64,000 bases of DNA. It comes from Pseudomonadota bacterium (lineage in GTDB: Bacteria > Pseudomonadota > Alphaproteobacteria > Rhizobiales > Beijerinckiaceae). The stretch spans positions 31,583-95,582 of the forward strand of contig JAEWKH010000021.1 of the NCBI GenBank assembly GCA_023386155.1, written 5' to 3'. The translations under genes and the position numbers were made by a program. Below, in pieces: positions 25,032 to 35,400 of the stretch. The notes beneath the pieces are model-generated. The model was not told where the DNA came from and ran no database searches. It was given only the letters and a program-made list of their open reading frames with translations. Within the stretch, counting starts at the first letter, position 1. Every line of letters starts with the position of its first letter.

Positions 25032-26871
25032 AGACCGACGGCGAGACCTGCGCGGACGCCTTTTAACCTCTCCCTGCTGAGCGGCAGGGTTTAGAGCAGG
25101 CCAGTCATCGAGCAGGCGACGCCGCAAATCCGCGGCTAAACCGGGACTCCTCACGTAGATTCCGATCTCATCCTGCGGAGCATCGCTCCGCGTGTCCGCC
25201 GACGACCAGTTCAGGCTGGTGATCACGACATGGTCCTCATCCCAGAGGAGAAACTTGCCATGGAGTTCACGGTCAGGGATTTGGACAAGGCGGACACCCG
25301 CTGCTGCCGCAATCCCCGAGAGATCCCGAGCATCCTGCTTCGTGACTGGTCCCGAGGGGCGAGAGTAACAAATCACGGCATCGACCGGTCTTTTCGCGGC
25401 CTTCACCATAGGCACGATCGTGCGCGCCTCAGCCGCAACCCCAAACCGATCGCCTCCAATGACAATTGAGTGCTCGGCCGTCTCCCGAGCCTGCCGGATG
25501 AGTGCGCCATGGTCATCACCGGCAACAATCTGCAAGCGCGCGTCTCCGCCGAGCGCCGACTGCTTCTTCAGCGTCCGGGCCAGAGTGGTCAGGTCCGCTG
25601 CAACCGGCGAACTCGTTGACGATCCAAAGACCAACTCTGCAAACTCTTGCGCCACCTGGGCGACGGCATGCGGGTGACGCACCGCAAGGGAGGCCTCCAC
25701 ACGATGAAATCCGGTCGAGAGCCAGTTGCATGACCCGACGACGGCGATATGCTCTCCCTCAGGCCCCTCGCCGCGATCCGCGATCCGCGATCAGGAGCTT
25801 GGCGTGGGAACGAGTCGAATACAAATGAACCCGCGCTCGATTGCGCAGGTGGTGATCTGTTCCGATCCGATGATTGATAGCGATCGCGGCTTCAAGGTTG
25901 GCAGTACGCGATTTCTCGTCCTTTGCGGCGCCCCAGAACATATCGATGCGAACGCCCCGCTTGGCCGCGCGCCGGAACTCGTCCTCGAGCTCGAGAAACG
26001 CGGCCTCCCGTAAGAACGTCGAGTGCATGACCACTCGTTCCCGAGCATGGCGCAGTACATCGAGCAGCAGCTCACGGTGATCGGGTCCCGTCAGGATCAG
26101 GTCCGATGGATTGATCGGTGGCGTCGACACGGGGCCGGTCAGCTCTGCACGAGCGGACGCGGGACGCCGGGTGGATCGGGCACGAATCCCCGCACCGGCC
26201 TCTGTCCCCGCGGCCGCCCGGTGGAGGGCGTTGACAAGATTGCTCGGGGCATCCAGGGGAAGCCCCTTGATCTTGTCGCCGACGATCGTAAAAAGGGCGA
26301 ATTGATCCAGGGTTGCCGAGGCGTTGAAGTCAACGCTCGACAACTCCTCGTCATCGGTGAGCACCTGGTCGACGGCGCCATAGAGGTCATGGGCACTCAT
26401 GTTCCCCCAGCCTCCATCGACGATGATCCGGCGCACATCGTGGTCTCTCTCGATCGTATCGAGTTCGCTTGGCCGATATGGCTTGAGATCGCGCAGTCCG
26501 AAAGCCCTCCATTCGAACGGCTCCATGACGAACGAGACTCTTCGCGCGGTGCGTTTGATCACCGGCGGCAGGACATCAAACGTCTCGATGGCTTCGCGCC
26601 CAGCCCGGGTCGCCCGGAAGGCGGCGCCCTTCCGGGCCGCCGCCAACTCGACCCACCCAAAGCGCATCATGCGCAGAATGATCTCGTTGACCAATCGCGC
26701 GGGAAGGCATGCATCGGCGGCCAGATTTGCTGCCGTCTGCGGTTGGACAGACAGCGCCCAAAGCACCAATCGATCCACCCCGCTCCAGTGACGCCCCTTG
26801 TCGACCCATACCCGCAGCCGGGCGAGCTTGACCGGAACCGCGACCCGAATGGTGTTGCTCTTCCGGTTCAT
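25017..26871 (-). pseudogene. Phospholipase D-family defence-type protein, frameshifted
   Basis: With one frame change this gene encodes about 615 residues: an N-terminal winged-helix-like region (LVLWALSVQPQTAANLAAD, LVNEIILRMMRFGWVELA) followed by a PLD domain with two HxK(x4)D motifs, SHAKLLIADRG and ELHGKFLLWDED, the second followed by SLNW. At 25771-25791 a 7-bp unit occurs three times. Two copies would join IADRG to GEGPEGEHIAVVGSCNW in one frame; three copies shift it to a stop at 25759. As it stands the product would be a 370-residue fragment ending just after HKD1. Its ATG overlaps the stop of the upstream helicase gene (ATGA), so the two are coupled. PLD-fold partners of helicases are usually nucleases in antiphage systems such as DISARM. 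Confidence 0.85.
25771..25791 (-). repeat. Triplicated 7-bp unit causing the PLD frameshift
   Basis: CCGCGAT occurs three times in direct tandem on the plus strand (ATCGCGG on the coding strand), right at the IADRG part of the first HKD motif. From start to stop the gene is 1855 bp. Removing one unit gives 1848 bp, exactly 616 codons. Slipped-strand copying is the natural cause. Confidence 0.9.
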
Positions 26872-29800
26872 AGGGCTTTCCCGACGAGATCTGTCCATGA
26901 CACGATTGAGAGCTTTTTGGTTTGGCCGTCGGGAAGATTTTCGTCTTTAAGCCGGTCAAACACGTCGATCATGGTGGCCAGGAAAGGCGGGATACCGCCT
27001 TCTTTATGGCGGCGGTAGCGCCGTCCCTGCACACGCAAAAACTCGAGACTGCCGACAATCACGAGCTGCCATTTGGCCCGGCTCAAGAGAACGTTCATCC
27101 GGCGGCGGTCCCGCAGGATCCCAAGCGCCGCACGCCCGACATGATCGTTGTTGCGCACGAGCGAGACGACGACGAGGTCCGCTTCGCTGCCCTGGAACGA
27201 GTCCACTGTGCTTTGAAACGCGCTGGCATTGGCGGCGGTCATGAATCCAGAAAGGTTGTCCAAATTGCCCGACAGCCGATCGTCAATAGCTCGGCCTAAG
27301 CGTTCCACCTGCTCGTTGTAAGGTGAGAGCACTGCCAGTGTGGGGGCCTTGCCATCCGCTTTGGGTTGCGGGCGGAACATTCCCAAGATCTCCAACACGG
27401 CCTTGAGTTCGGCGGGATTGTGATAGGTTGGCAACTGTTCAGCCGCGCCGGCTTCGCTTTGCATGTAAGGGAGATCGACAAAAACGATCGGCGAGGCGGC
27501 CAGCCGCCGATCAGTGATGGTAAACGGCGGGAGGTCGCGCTCAACCTCGTTGGCTCGCTCCGGCGCCGTTTCCAGTCTCCGCTCGTAGAAGCATTCCGAT
27601 ATCACAGTTGCAATCACGGGATGCATGCGGTGTTGCTGGAGGAGCTCTGTGGCAACGCGGCGGCGCCGCTGATCTGAGCGCTTTTGCCGTTCGATCTCCT
27701 GTGTCACCAGGCTTTCGAACAGAAGCAGCACCCGCCGTGCAGCGTCACAGATCTCGCTCAAGAGTTTGTCGTCCTCCGCGGCATCGCGCAGCTCATCAAG
27801 GCCAAAGTCGCGGAAAATGTTGCCAACCACGACATCGCACTCGTCCAATGCCTGTTTGACCCTCGTCTGGTCGGCGAGAAAGCTCCCGATGCGGTCGGTA
27901 TCGAACGGTGGAAGCTGGTTATGGTCCCCAATGAGGAGGCGGCGCATCGAGAGCAGTTGCGGCGCCAGAAGTTCCGGTCCGGTCGCCTTCGCGGCCTCTT
28001 CGATGATGGCCCAGTCGAATTGGGCGCGCTCCTCCACGAGGCGCTCGAGGTCGCCGGAATTCGTGGTTGAGAACAAGACGTTTGCCGACTGAAGCACCAG
28101 AGCCTCGAATGACCGGCGCTGGCGCAGAACCGCAGGACTAAGTTTGGTGCGAAGGTCCCCGGTGACCGCGGCAGCTTCCTTCATCTCGCTCAAAGAGCGC
28201 CGGATAGCGAGTGGTGCCCTGCGGGCAAGAGGGCTGCCATCAAGCTTCGCGAGATAGGCCTTAGCGCGCTCAGGCGTCTGCGCCCCTGACAGATTTGCTC
28301 CCGTGTCTGCTTTCGAACGAACAAGGATGACTTCCTCTGATAATCCAGCTTTCTGCAGCATTTTCTGGACTGCGGCCGCGAGATGATCGAGGGCTTGGTG
28401 CGCTTGCGCGCTCAACAGCAGCCGCGCTGTGGGGTCCGCGGCCAGGGCCCGTCGCACCGTCTCGGTCACAAGCGTCGTCTTGCCGACACCGGGAGGCCCC
28501 ACGACAAGTTGATTAGGCCCTGTTGACCAGATCGAACGAAGCGCCTCCTTTTTTGACTCGTCGAGTGCCTGAAAATGCGCATCCTCCTCGAGGACTTGAT
28601 CGTGATAACGTCGCAGGCGCGCCCGAGGATCGGCGAGCACGGTCGCCAACTCCGCTTGCGTTTCCAAAACGCTAAGCATCCGCAGCCGGCGCTTCAGCAC
28701 CTGCTCGGTCCCGGTATCATCAACTTTCCGCAGATGAAGCTGCGTCGAGGGAGGCACCGCGCCGTCGATGACCTGGAATTCATACACCCATCGATTGTGC
28801 TTCTGCATCACGCGAAGGAAGCGCACGCTTACGGACGCACGAGCGGTCCCGCCCAAACCGCCGGAGTCCGACAATTGCCACTCCGCGTCAAAGTCGGCCT
28901 GTTCGTGCTGAAACAAACGGCGCATCAGGCGGTGCGGATCGTCGACCCGCAGGGCCTCATTGAGACGAGCACGTTGCTCGGCATCGCTCGGGACAAGGTT
29001 GACGACTGTTCGATTCCCTTGACGGCGCGGTGCGTCGAGAACCTCGACTGGAACAATTTCCGCGGACCTGAACAAAGCCTCCGCAACCTGGGCGAGAAGC
29101 AGGCCCCGTCGAACCGCTACCGTTGGATCGTCATCCTTCTGATCAGGCGCAAACGCAGCGCTCCAGTCCAAGGCATCGCTGCGCAACTCCTGTAGCCGCC
29201 GGGAGGCGGCACCAAAGCGCAAGATCTCAATCCGATTTGCGGGGATCTCCAGCGCCTGTCGCCGCCCGAGTTGAACCTGCCGGCGCGGTCGCGCCGCGTT
29301 GGTGCTGGCAATCGCCCAGGTCTCGTCAGAACCAGCTTGCCGGAACGGCTGCAGCGTGTAGACCAACGTCTCCGTGAGAAGGAAGAGTTCTCCACGCGTG
29401 GTGCGGATGAGCTCCGCGCCGGTTTCGATATCGGCCTGGACGAACTCTGTCTGGGCATCGACATCATCAATGTCGAACGCATCGTTGGAAGCTGTCGTGA
29501 GCGCACTGGACAGTTTACTTGTTTCCCCCAGCCGAAGGGCCAGCACATAGCGACTGTTGTCGGCGCGGGCTTCCGCTTCCAACTCATTGACCACTGTGTC
29601 AACCCGGCTCATGACAAGAGGTGCATCCAGGGCGCGGTTGCGCTCCGGCCGAATGAGGGCCCGCACGAGATCGATTTCAGCGGCCCGCAGTTCGAGGCTC
29701 GGCCGGCCCGTGACAAAAGCCAGCTCCTCCTCATCGAGCCGCCCAGGATCAAGACCGAGCAGGTCTGCCGTGATCAGGCCGAGGGCCCGCCAGTCATCCA

Positions 29801-30437
29801 GAAACGAGAACACCATGGCTCCGACGGAGCGGCTCTTCGCGATCAACCCCAGGGGAGCCTTGTCGACCTCGGCAATCCGCAGGCAGAATTCAAAGCCGCC
29901 AAGCCGGAAATCCGCTTGTGTCGGCGCGCCGGTGGTGAAGACCGCGCGGCGGTCCAGCCGCCCATGAACCAGCCCTTGGCCATGCACCGCTCCGAGCGCC
30001 AGAGCCAAGCGACGAATGTTGTTCCACAAGATCAGGCGCTGGCGCGGACCGTGGAGCGACTTGAGCCAATGATCGGATCTCACAAAGCGTGCCGCATATT
30101 CGAGCGGGGCGAGATCACCGGGCATGGCGAGATAAAACGCGTCGCTGGTCTCACCCGTCCCCGTCACTTCCACGATGACCTCATCCGCACGAGGGAACGC
30201 ACGGACGCGTTCGCTTTGGCGCATTTCATGACGCCACAGTTCGCGCAAATCCGGGTCGATCGCGGATCCGGTCTTGTCCCAGTATTTCAGGACGGTTGGC
30301 TCATCGTTCCGCTGATCGACAGCCCGGATGAGAGCCGATTTCAAAGCCGTGGTATCAGGTGTTGCAAGAAAGGATTCTTCCAAGATGAACCTGTCGGCTA
30401 ATGTCTCGGCTTTGCGCTTTGAGGATGGTGCTCGCAT
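26868..30437 (-). CDS. Pseudokinase-SF1 helicase fusion, probable defence protein
   Basis: A 1189-residue protein. Residues 45-270 look like a degenerate protein kinase: K51 in VLKYWDK as the ATP lysine, a catalytic-loop relic LVHGRLDRRAVF (157-167) where Arg replaces the catalytic Asp, GFEF in place of DFG, and a recognisable DDWRALGLITADLL helix. The C-terminal half is a superfamily 1 helicase of the DNA2/Upf1-like group: Walker A GPPGVGKTT (647-655), WAIIEEAAKA, QQHRMHP, STVDSFQGSEADLVVVSL and MNVLLSRAKWQ. All nucleotide-binding motifs look intact, apart from the EE form of motif II. It is coupled by ATGA to the PLD gene. Kinase-like domains fused to helicases next to PLD nucleases suggest an antiphage role, which is an inference. 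Confidence 0.85.
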   Translation of the reverse strand: MRAPSSKRKAETLADRFILEESFLATPDTTALKSALIRAVDQRNDEPTVLKYWDKTGSAIDPDLRELWRHEMRQSERVRAFPRADEVIVEVTGTGETSDAFYLAMPGDLAPLEYAARFVRSDHWLKSLHGPRQRLILWNNIRRLALALGAVHGQGLVHGRLDRRAVFTTGAPTQADFRLGGFEFCLRIAEVDKAPLGLIAKSRSVGAMVFSFLDDWRALGLITADLLGLDPGRLDEEELAFVTGRPSLELRAAEIDLVRALIRPERNRALDAPLVMSRVDTVVNELEAEARADNSRYVLALRLGETSKLSSALTTASNDAFDIDDVDAQTEFVQADIETGAELIRTTRGELFLLTETLVYTLQPFRQAGSDETWAIASTNAARPRRQVQLGRRQALEIPANRIEILRFGAASRRLQELRSDALDWSAAFAPDQKDDDPTVAVRRGLLLAQVAEALFRSAEIVPVEVLDAPRRQGNRTVVNLVPSDAEQRARLNEALRVDDPHRLMRRLFQHEQADFDAEWQLSDSGGLGGTARASVSVRFLRVMQKHNRWVYEFQVIDGAVPPSTQLHLRKVDDTGTEQVLKRRLRMLSVLETQAELATVLADPRARLRRYHDQVLEEDAHFQALDESKKEALRSIWSTGPNQLVVGPPGVGKTTLVTETVRRALAADPTARLLLSAQAHQALDHLAAAVQKMLQKAGLSEEVILVRSKADTGANLSGAQTPERAKAYLAKLDGSPLARRAPLAIRRSLSEMKEAAAVTGDLRTKLSPAVLRQRRSFEALVLQSANVLFSTTNSGDLERLVEERAQFDWAIIEEAAKATGPELLAPQLLSMRRLLIGDHNQLPPFDTDRIGSFLADQTRVKQALDECDVVVGNIFRDFGLDELRDAAEDDKLLSEICDAARRVLLLFESLVTQEIERQKRSDQRRRRVATELLQQHRMHPVIATVISECFYERRLETAPERANEVERDLPPFTITDRRLAASPIVFVDLPYMQSEAGAAEQLPTYHNPAELKAVLEILGMFRPQPKADGKAPTLAVLSPYNEQVERLGRAIDDRLSGNLDNLSGFMTAANASAFQSTVDSFQGSEADLVVVSLVRNNDHVGRAALGILRDRRRMNVLLSRAKWQLVIVGSLEFLRVQGRRYRRHKEGGIPPFLATMIDVFDRLKDENLPDGQTKKLSIVSWTDLVGKAL

Positions 30438-30865
30438 GGCTGATTGAGTTGCTTCACCCTGTCGTCAACTTCGGTTCCGTCAGAGTGGCAGCATCGGGCA
30501 CCATTCGGACATTCCTGACTACAGGTGTAATGGAAGCGCTCGGCATCAGTCGAATGCTGTCACAGGACGTCTGTTGAAAGTTCACAAGAACTTTCGACCT
30601 CTCGGCGGAAAACGAGCCCGATGGCACGTTGCTATATTACTTGTAATTGATTCCTGGGCCGTCAGTATCCGTAAGCGGACCGCCGATCACCCCTGGGTGT
30701 CTAAGCACCATGACTGCAAGACAAGAGGAGAGGGGCAAGCCGAAAGTTGCGCTAATCCGATCTGACCGAGGAATCTCCACCGCTCAAGCCTACAGTGCAT
30801 TATTTGATTGTCATTGGCGTGCCGAATCTGGCCGCTCCGCGTCAGGCTACAGAGTACGGTGGTGC
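30438..30865. other. Upstream region of the helicase/PLD operon
   Basis: About 430 bp without a protein-like frame. It is likely to hold the operon promoter, and includes an 11-bp stem-loop at 30573-30598. The sequence is less GC-rich than the flanking genes. Confidence 0.4.
30573..30598. promoter_or_regulatory. Inverted repeat upstream of helicase/PLD operon
   Basis: GTTGAAAGTTC, loop ACAA, GAACTTTCGAC: 11-bp arms with one mismatch, 136 bp upstream of the helicase start codon. There is no following T-run, so an operator or an RNA hairpin in the leader is more likely than an intrinsic terminator. Confidence 0.35.
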
Positions 30866-31663
30866 TTACCTTTGCCTATGATCCTCTGTCTCACCTTCGG
30901 GGGTGTCGCGATTGGGTGGTCTAAGGACTTTGTCCTCGACATAGGAGAGAAGATCTTTGAGTGGCTCCGCGAGTTCCTCCACGCTACCCCACGATACGTC
31001 GCCACCTTCCTGGATGGCCGTGAGCTGCCGGTGCAGGTGGTAGTAAGCATCTGGTTCAAGCTTTATGATGTCGCCATCATAGAGATCCTTCTGCACGGCT
31101 CTCAAGTCAGCGTACTTGAGCTCGCCCCGCGTGGCTGGAAAGCGATGAGCCATGATCCGGAGCCAATGGGCCCATTCTCGCGCGAGAACAAGGCCACGTA
31201 TGGCCAGGGGCTGATTCCTTGCACCTTCCAACGTCGCTCTCGTTGACGCCAGTGCCTTCTCAAGCTGGACTCGACTTCTAACCTTTAGTTGTTTCAGAGA
31301 TCGTGCATCGGCCTGATCTTTCGAAACATCAAGAAAGCGAATCAAGAAGAGGATCGATGGGTTTGATAGACGGCCTAAAGCCTCGGAAATTGCCTCGAAA
31401 CGGGCAACTCTCTGCCTCTCTCCCGTGTCTGACGATTGGTCGACCTCCGGACGGGATCGATTGGCGATCTCAACAATGATGATTCTGGCTCCAGCTTTGT
31501 CTGAGCCGTTGGTCTCCTTTCGACCGCGGTATGCTATGAGGTCCAGTCTCATGCTGTCAGCGAACTCGATACCGAACAAGGACGGTCTTACATTGCGGCG
31601 CACTCTATAGCCAATGGCGCGATACTCTGCGGCAATCGCCTTAATTTGATCATTCTCATTCAT
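30866..31663 (-). CDS. Degenerate PD-(D/E)XK-like protein paired with RusA
   Basis: A 265-residue protein. The first 75 residues read like a restriction-endonuclease fold: helix EYRAIGYRVRRNV, then D41 in RLDLIAYRG, then E65 in IIIVEIANRS. The expected E-x-K motif is EIA here, so the catalytic lysine is absent or displaced. The rest is helical and basic with no recognised family. It begins 2 bp after the RusA-like gene, so the two are surely co-translated. A structural or DNA-binding role for the nuclease-like domain is possible. This family call is my weakest in the island. Confidence 0.5.
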   Translation of the reverse strand: MNENDQIKAIAAEYRAIGYRVRRNVRPSLFGIEFADSMRLDLIAYRGRKETNGSDKAGARIIIVEIANRSRPEVDQSSDTGERQRVARFEAISEALGRLSNPSILFLIRFLDVSKDQADARSLKQLKVRSRVQLEKALASTRATLEGARNQPLAIRGLVLAREWAHWLRIMAHRFPATRGELKYADLRAVQKDLYDGDIIKLEPDAYYHLHRQLTAIQEGGDVSWGSVEELAEPLKDLLSYVEDKVLRPPNRDTPEGETEDHRQR

Positions 31664-31665
31664 CC

Positions 31666-32121
31666 CTACATTGCCTCTGAGTGATCGGGCGGATCCTGGA
31701 CACGCACATAAATCGCAGCCTGATTGTGTTGCGCACGGAGGATGGCGGCGAATTCCATGGGTGTTAAGGCAGAACCATGGAGCACATTGTGGAAATTGAG
31801 GTCGGTGCGCTGACTCGTAATGCGCTCCACCTCCCGATCGTCTCTTAGGACCCGCCGCAGATCTTTTTTCGCTGAGAGGCCATTGCGCCCATCAAGAGCA
31901 TCAAGAATTGCTTTGAGGATGTTGTCGACGTCCTTGCGTCGGTCCAGGTGGCGAAAGTAACGGACAACAACGGAGGTGGGGGTATTGATCTTGACCCCCG
32001 CCGAATGGCCGTGAACACTGACCGTATAGACGCGCTGGCGCCATGCCTTGTAAGGGTGGGTTCCGTAGCGATTCACCGAGACAGGTGATCCTGCGACGAC
32101 GAAATGGTGAAGGGTTTTCAA
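31666..32121 (-). CDS. RusA-like Holliday junction resolvase
   Basis: A 151-residue protein with a RusA fold. The N-terminal strand FVVAGSPVSVNRYG and YKAWRQRV helix lead to the catalytic signature KDVDNILKAILDALDG, giving D64, D66, K70 and D74, with D94/D95 in VLRDDREVERI. These match the acidic residues and lysine of E. coli RusA. RusA-type enzymes cleave four-way junctions and are usually phage-borne. Here the gene is paired with a nuclease-like gene inside a defence island, not beside replication genes. The C-terminal 40 residues extend beyond the usual domain of about 120. Confidence 0.8.
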   Translation of the reverse strand: MKTLHHFVVAGSPVSVNRYGTHPYKAWRQRVYTVSVHGHSAGVKINTPTSVVVRYFRHLDRRKDVDNILKAILDALDGRNGLSAKKDLRRVLRDDREVERITSQRTDLNFHNVLHGSALTPMEFAAILRAQHNQAAIYVRVQDPPDHSEAM

Positions 32122-32435
32122 GCGGAGTCCGAGTTCAAGGCAGTGGGATTTTCATTCCCACCTATTACAGGCCTGGTATGGTTCGTGGCAACATGGCCCT
32201 CAGCGGATAACAGCCTGAACAATCGCCGATGAGCGGTCGGGATGCGCCGAGCGCAGATCATGCGCCAGCGAGTCGATCTGTACTCTGTTACATTTTGGGC
32301 CCTATTGACCAGACGACCATACCGATATCGGACCAGCTTCCCACAAACAGGACGAGCATCGGTTGTTCTCACATTCAGAATTTATTGTACACTTCCCAGT
32401 GCTGTAAGAGGCAAAATGTAGGCGGTCGTGCGCAT
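32122..32435. other. Gap between Avs-like gene and RusA gene
   Basis: About 310 bp. An 84-codon minus frame covers most of it, but the arginine-rich, low-order product does not look real. It may contain the promoter of the rusA pair. Confidence 0.3.
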
Positions 32436-35400
32436 CTACTGTTCGAGTAGCATTTTCAACTGGTTCTGTGAGGGTTCGTCTCGTTCGACATAGCGAGGGG
32501 CTTGCTTGAGCTGCCCGTCAACGAGGGTGTAGATGCTGGTAAAAACGGCGCGGCCACCAAAGCCCTCTCCGCCATGCTCGGAGTACAGGCTCTTCTCACC
32601 CGCGACAATCCAGAGTGCCGCGAGGCCTTCCTGGTCAAGCAAGGCGAGGAACTGCTCCCGATCAATCAGGGCTGCGCTCGTCCCACGGTCACGTGTCGAT
32701 GGATCAAAGAACCGGACCACATCGCTTGCATCCGCAAAGGCAAGCTCCCGCCCGTCGACGAGCCGCATCCCCAAGCCCCGGAGGATCCAAGGAGCAGGCA
32801 ACCGTACCGTAACGGTTTCATCGATGGAATAATCATAGTTCCCACGCTCACATCGATACTCTGCGGTGGTTGCCCGCACGGATACGCCAGGCTCGCACCA
32901 CTCTTCGTCCTCCTCCGACCACACCGCTCCCCAATTAGTGTTCCACCCGGCATCGCCTGCTCCATTGGGGCGCCAGGGATACTCGCCCAGATACCGCCGG
33001 GTCCCTACGCCCTCCGCCATGGGCAAACTGTGCGGGTCGGTGAGCCGACGATCAGCAAGTGCCTCAACGAGACGATCCTTATCCTCTTGCCGGGTCACGA
33101 TCGCTGTGATCCGGCACCAGGTTTCCCGAACAATCCCAGCGGCGCTTAGGCTCGGCTGGGGCAGTTGCCAGAGATGAAACCCGTGCAGAGCCAACCAGCG
33201 GCGTGCCGTGGTCGGATCCATCAGGTCAATGAACTCGGGTCCATCAAGAACATCCCGATCGGAGTCGCGCCAGATCAAAGCCTCCTTGGCCGATTGGACG
33301 GCGGTCCGAGGAACTTTGGGGATCCAGAAAGTCGCGCGGGTCGGCTGGCCCCATCCGACATCATGCGTGCTGCGGATGAGGAGCGAAGGATCAATGTTCC
33401 GGAGGCGATCCTCGACGCCATCCTTGACCTCTGCCGCGGTGTCTTGTGTTACCGGAGCAAGATTGTCCTCCATTCGGGCCCGGAGCTCGTAGAGTGCTAG
33501 CCACTGGTACTTCTTGCCGATCCGCTCGATCCGGTGGTCATTCCGGCCTGAGCGCTGGCCTCGGTCGAACGCGCCATGACGATCTTCGGACCAGCCAAGA
33601 TCATGCGCCCGCTTGCACACCCAGCGGCGTGCCCAGGCCAAGTTGAAATGGGCTGCCCCGGGGCGAGCCCCGATCTGGTACATACCGCCAGCGCGCCAAT
33701 TCTCGGCCCGGGCACGATAGTCCTCGTAAAGCGTCTCACCGACGGCAGTTCGGAACGCCTCTCTGGCGGTTTTCATCGCCTCAGCCTCAGGTCCATGCCA
33801 TGCAAGATTCGGCCCCGCTCGTTCGAGTGTTGCCATCAGGCGGTCGTACGCAGCCAGCATCTCCGGCGTGGCGACGGCGCGGAAATCCGCAAGCCATTGT
33901 TCGCCAAGATCTTGTGTCGTTGGCAGAACGGCCGTTCCCCGGAGTGCGGGGCTGAATCCGTCGACAACGTAGTCGAGAACGTACCGGGCGAAATCGCCAT
34001 CCTGGACGCACGAGGAGACAATCTCGTCCGGTCCAACCCAACCGGAATCATAGGTACGGGTGTACCCGGCAATGATCTCATCCGGTACGTGCTCGATCGG
34101 CCAGGCGCTGTGATAGGGGGATTGCATGCGGGTGCGATCGAAATCTGCAGGCAGCCAGCCGCGGACGGAGGCATACTCGATCAAGGACTTGGCGTGGTCC
34201 CGCAGCAGAACATTGGCCGGAGGCGCGCCAGCCGCGAAAAAGGCAGTGAAAATTTCCGTAGCCACCTGTCGCAGGGCCGCATCGGTCCACTTACCCTGAA
34301 GCGCGGCGCCGTAAACAGCGGCGGCAACGCGCTCAACCAAATAGAGATCGTCTACCTGAGCGAACCGGCGTACGATAGAACAGGCAATCTCAGGGCGCGG
34401 TGCCATGAGCGCGGCAAGCGCCTTCGTCGCCCGGTCGCGCACCACGCGGTTCGTGGTTGTGAGGAACCAGGCCAAGCTGATGCCAGCGAGCCCCGCGCGC
34501 TCCTGATCAACGACCTCGCTGCCGGCCTCAAGAGCCCAGTCGATTAAAGTCTTGACATGTCCGCCGTCGATTCCGCCAGCCATGGCCACATGGATTGACC
34601 AATCGGCATCGCGCTCAGGCATCGTTTGGTCAGCTAGGCGATCGTGCAGGAAGCGGGCGTTGTAGCGGTTCTCCGGCTCGGTGGCGACAGCGACCAAGGT
34701 GTCCAGGAAAAAGTCTGCATCGCCCAGCTGCTCCACCGTCTTCAGGGTGTCTTCGGTGAAGTACGCCTGATTGCGTGTGAAGAGGGAGGCTTTGAATGCC
34801 TCCTCGACGAAGATCCGCCGCCAAGGATCAACCGTGAACGCTGTGATCTCGGTCCCGTAGCGTTCGGGTATCTGCACCGCCAAGGCCTCCAGGACGCCGG
34901 GGCCGATCACGATGTCGTCCTGCGTCATCATCCGCCGGAACGGTGTGTCGTCATCAAACGCAGTTCTGATATCTCGCCCGTCGAGGCTCTGCTCCAGAAT
35001 TCCACGCGCGATCACATGGTCACTGAAGCGCTCAAAGGTGAATCGCAGCATTTCCCCCGGAGTGCCATCGGTGTTGATGATCGGCTCGAACGCAACCACT
35101 CCCTCGCTCTCCAGCTGGAAGAGCAGATCGCGTTCCAACGTGCCATCACCGGGATAGATGGCGTCGACGAGGTCATAGGCTTGGTCCCTCGAGATCTCAC
35201 CATAGCCTGTCGTGGCCATCCGATCGGCCATCGCCTTGAGGGCGCGTTCGACAAACTGCCGTCCGGGCGCGAGCTTGAGCCGCAAATTGATGGCCTGCGT
35301 GACCGCCGCCGCATACAGGTCAAAAATCGCGGTGACGCCGCTCATCCCACGGGGGAATTCCTGAAGGCCTTGCTTCTCGAAACTGTCGCAGCACGCTTTC

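Noticed and set aside
29271..30401. A 376-codon plus-strand frame
   Set aside because: It is antisense to the pseudokinase domain, which has recognisable motifs. The plus frame has none.
32118..32372. An 84-codon minus-strand frame before the RusA-like gene
   Set aside because: Arginine-rich with no order or family. It is better treated as non-coding.
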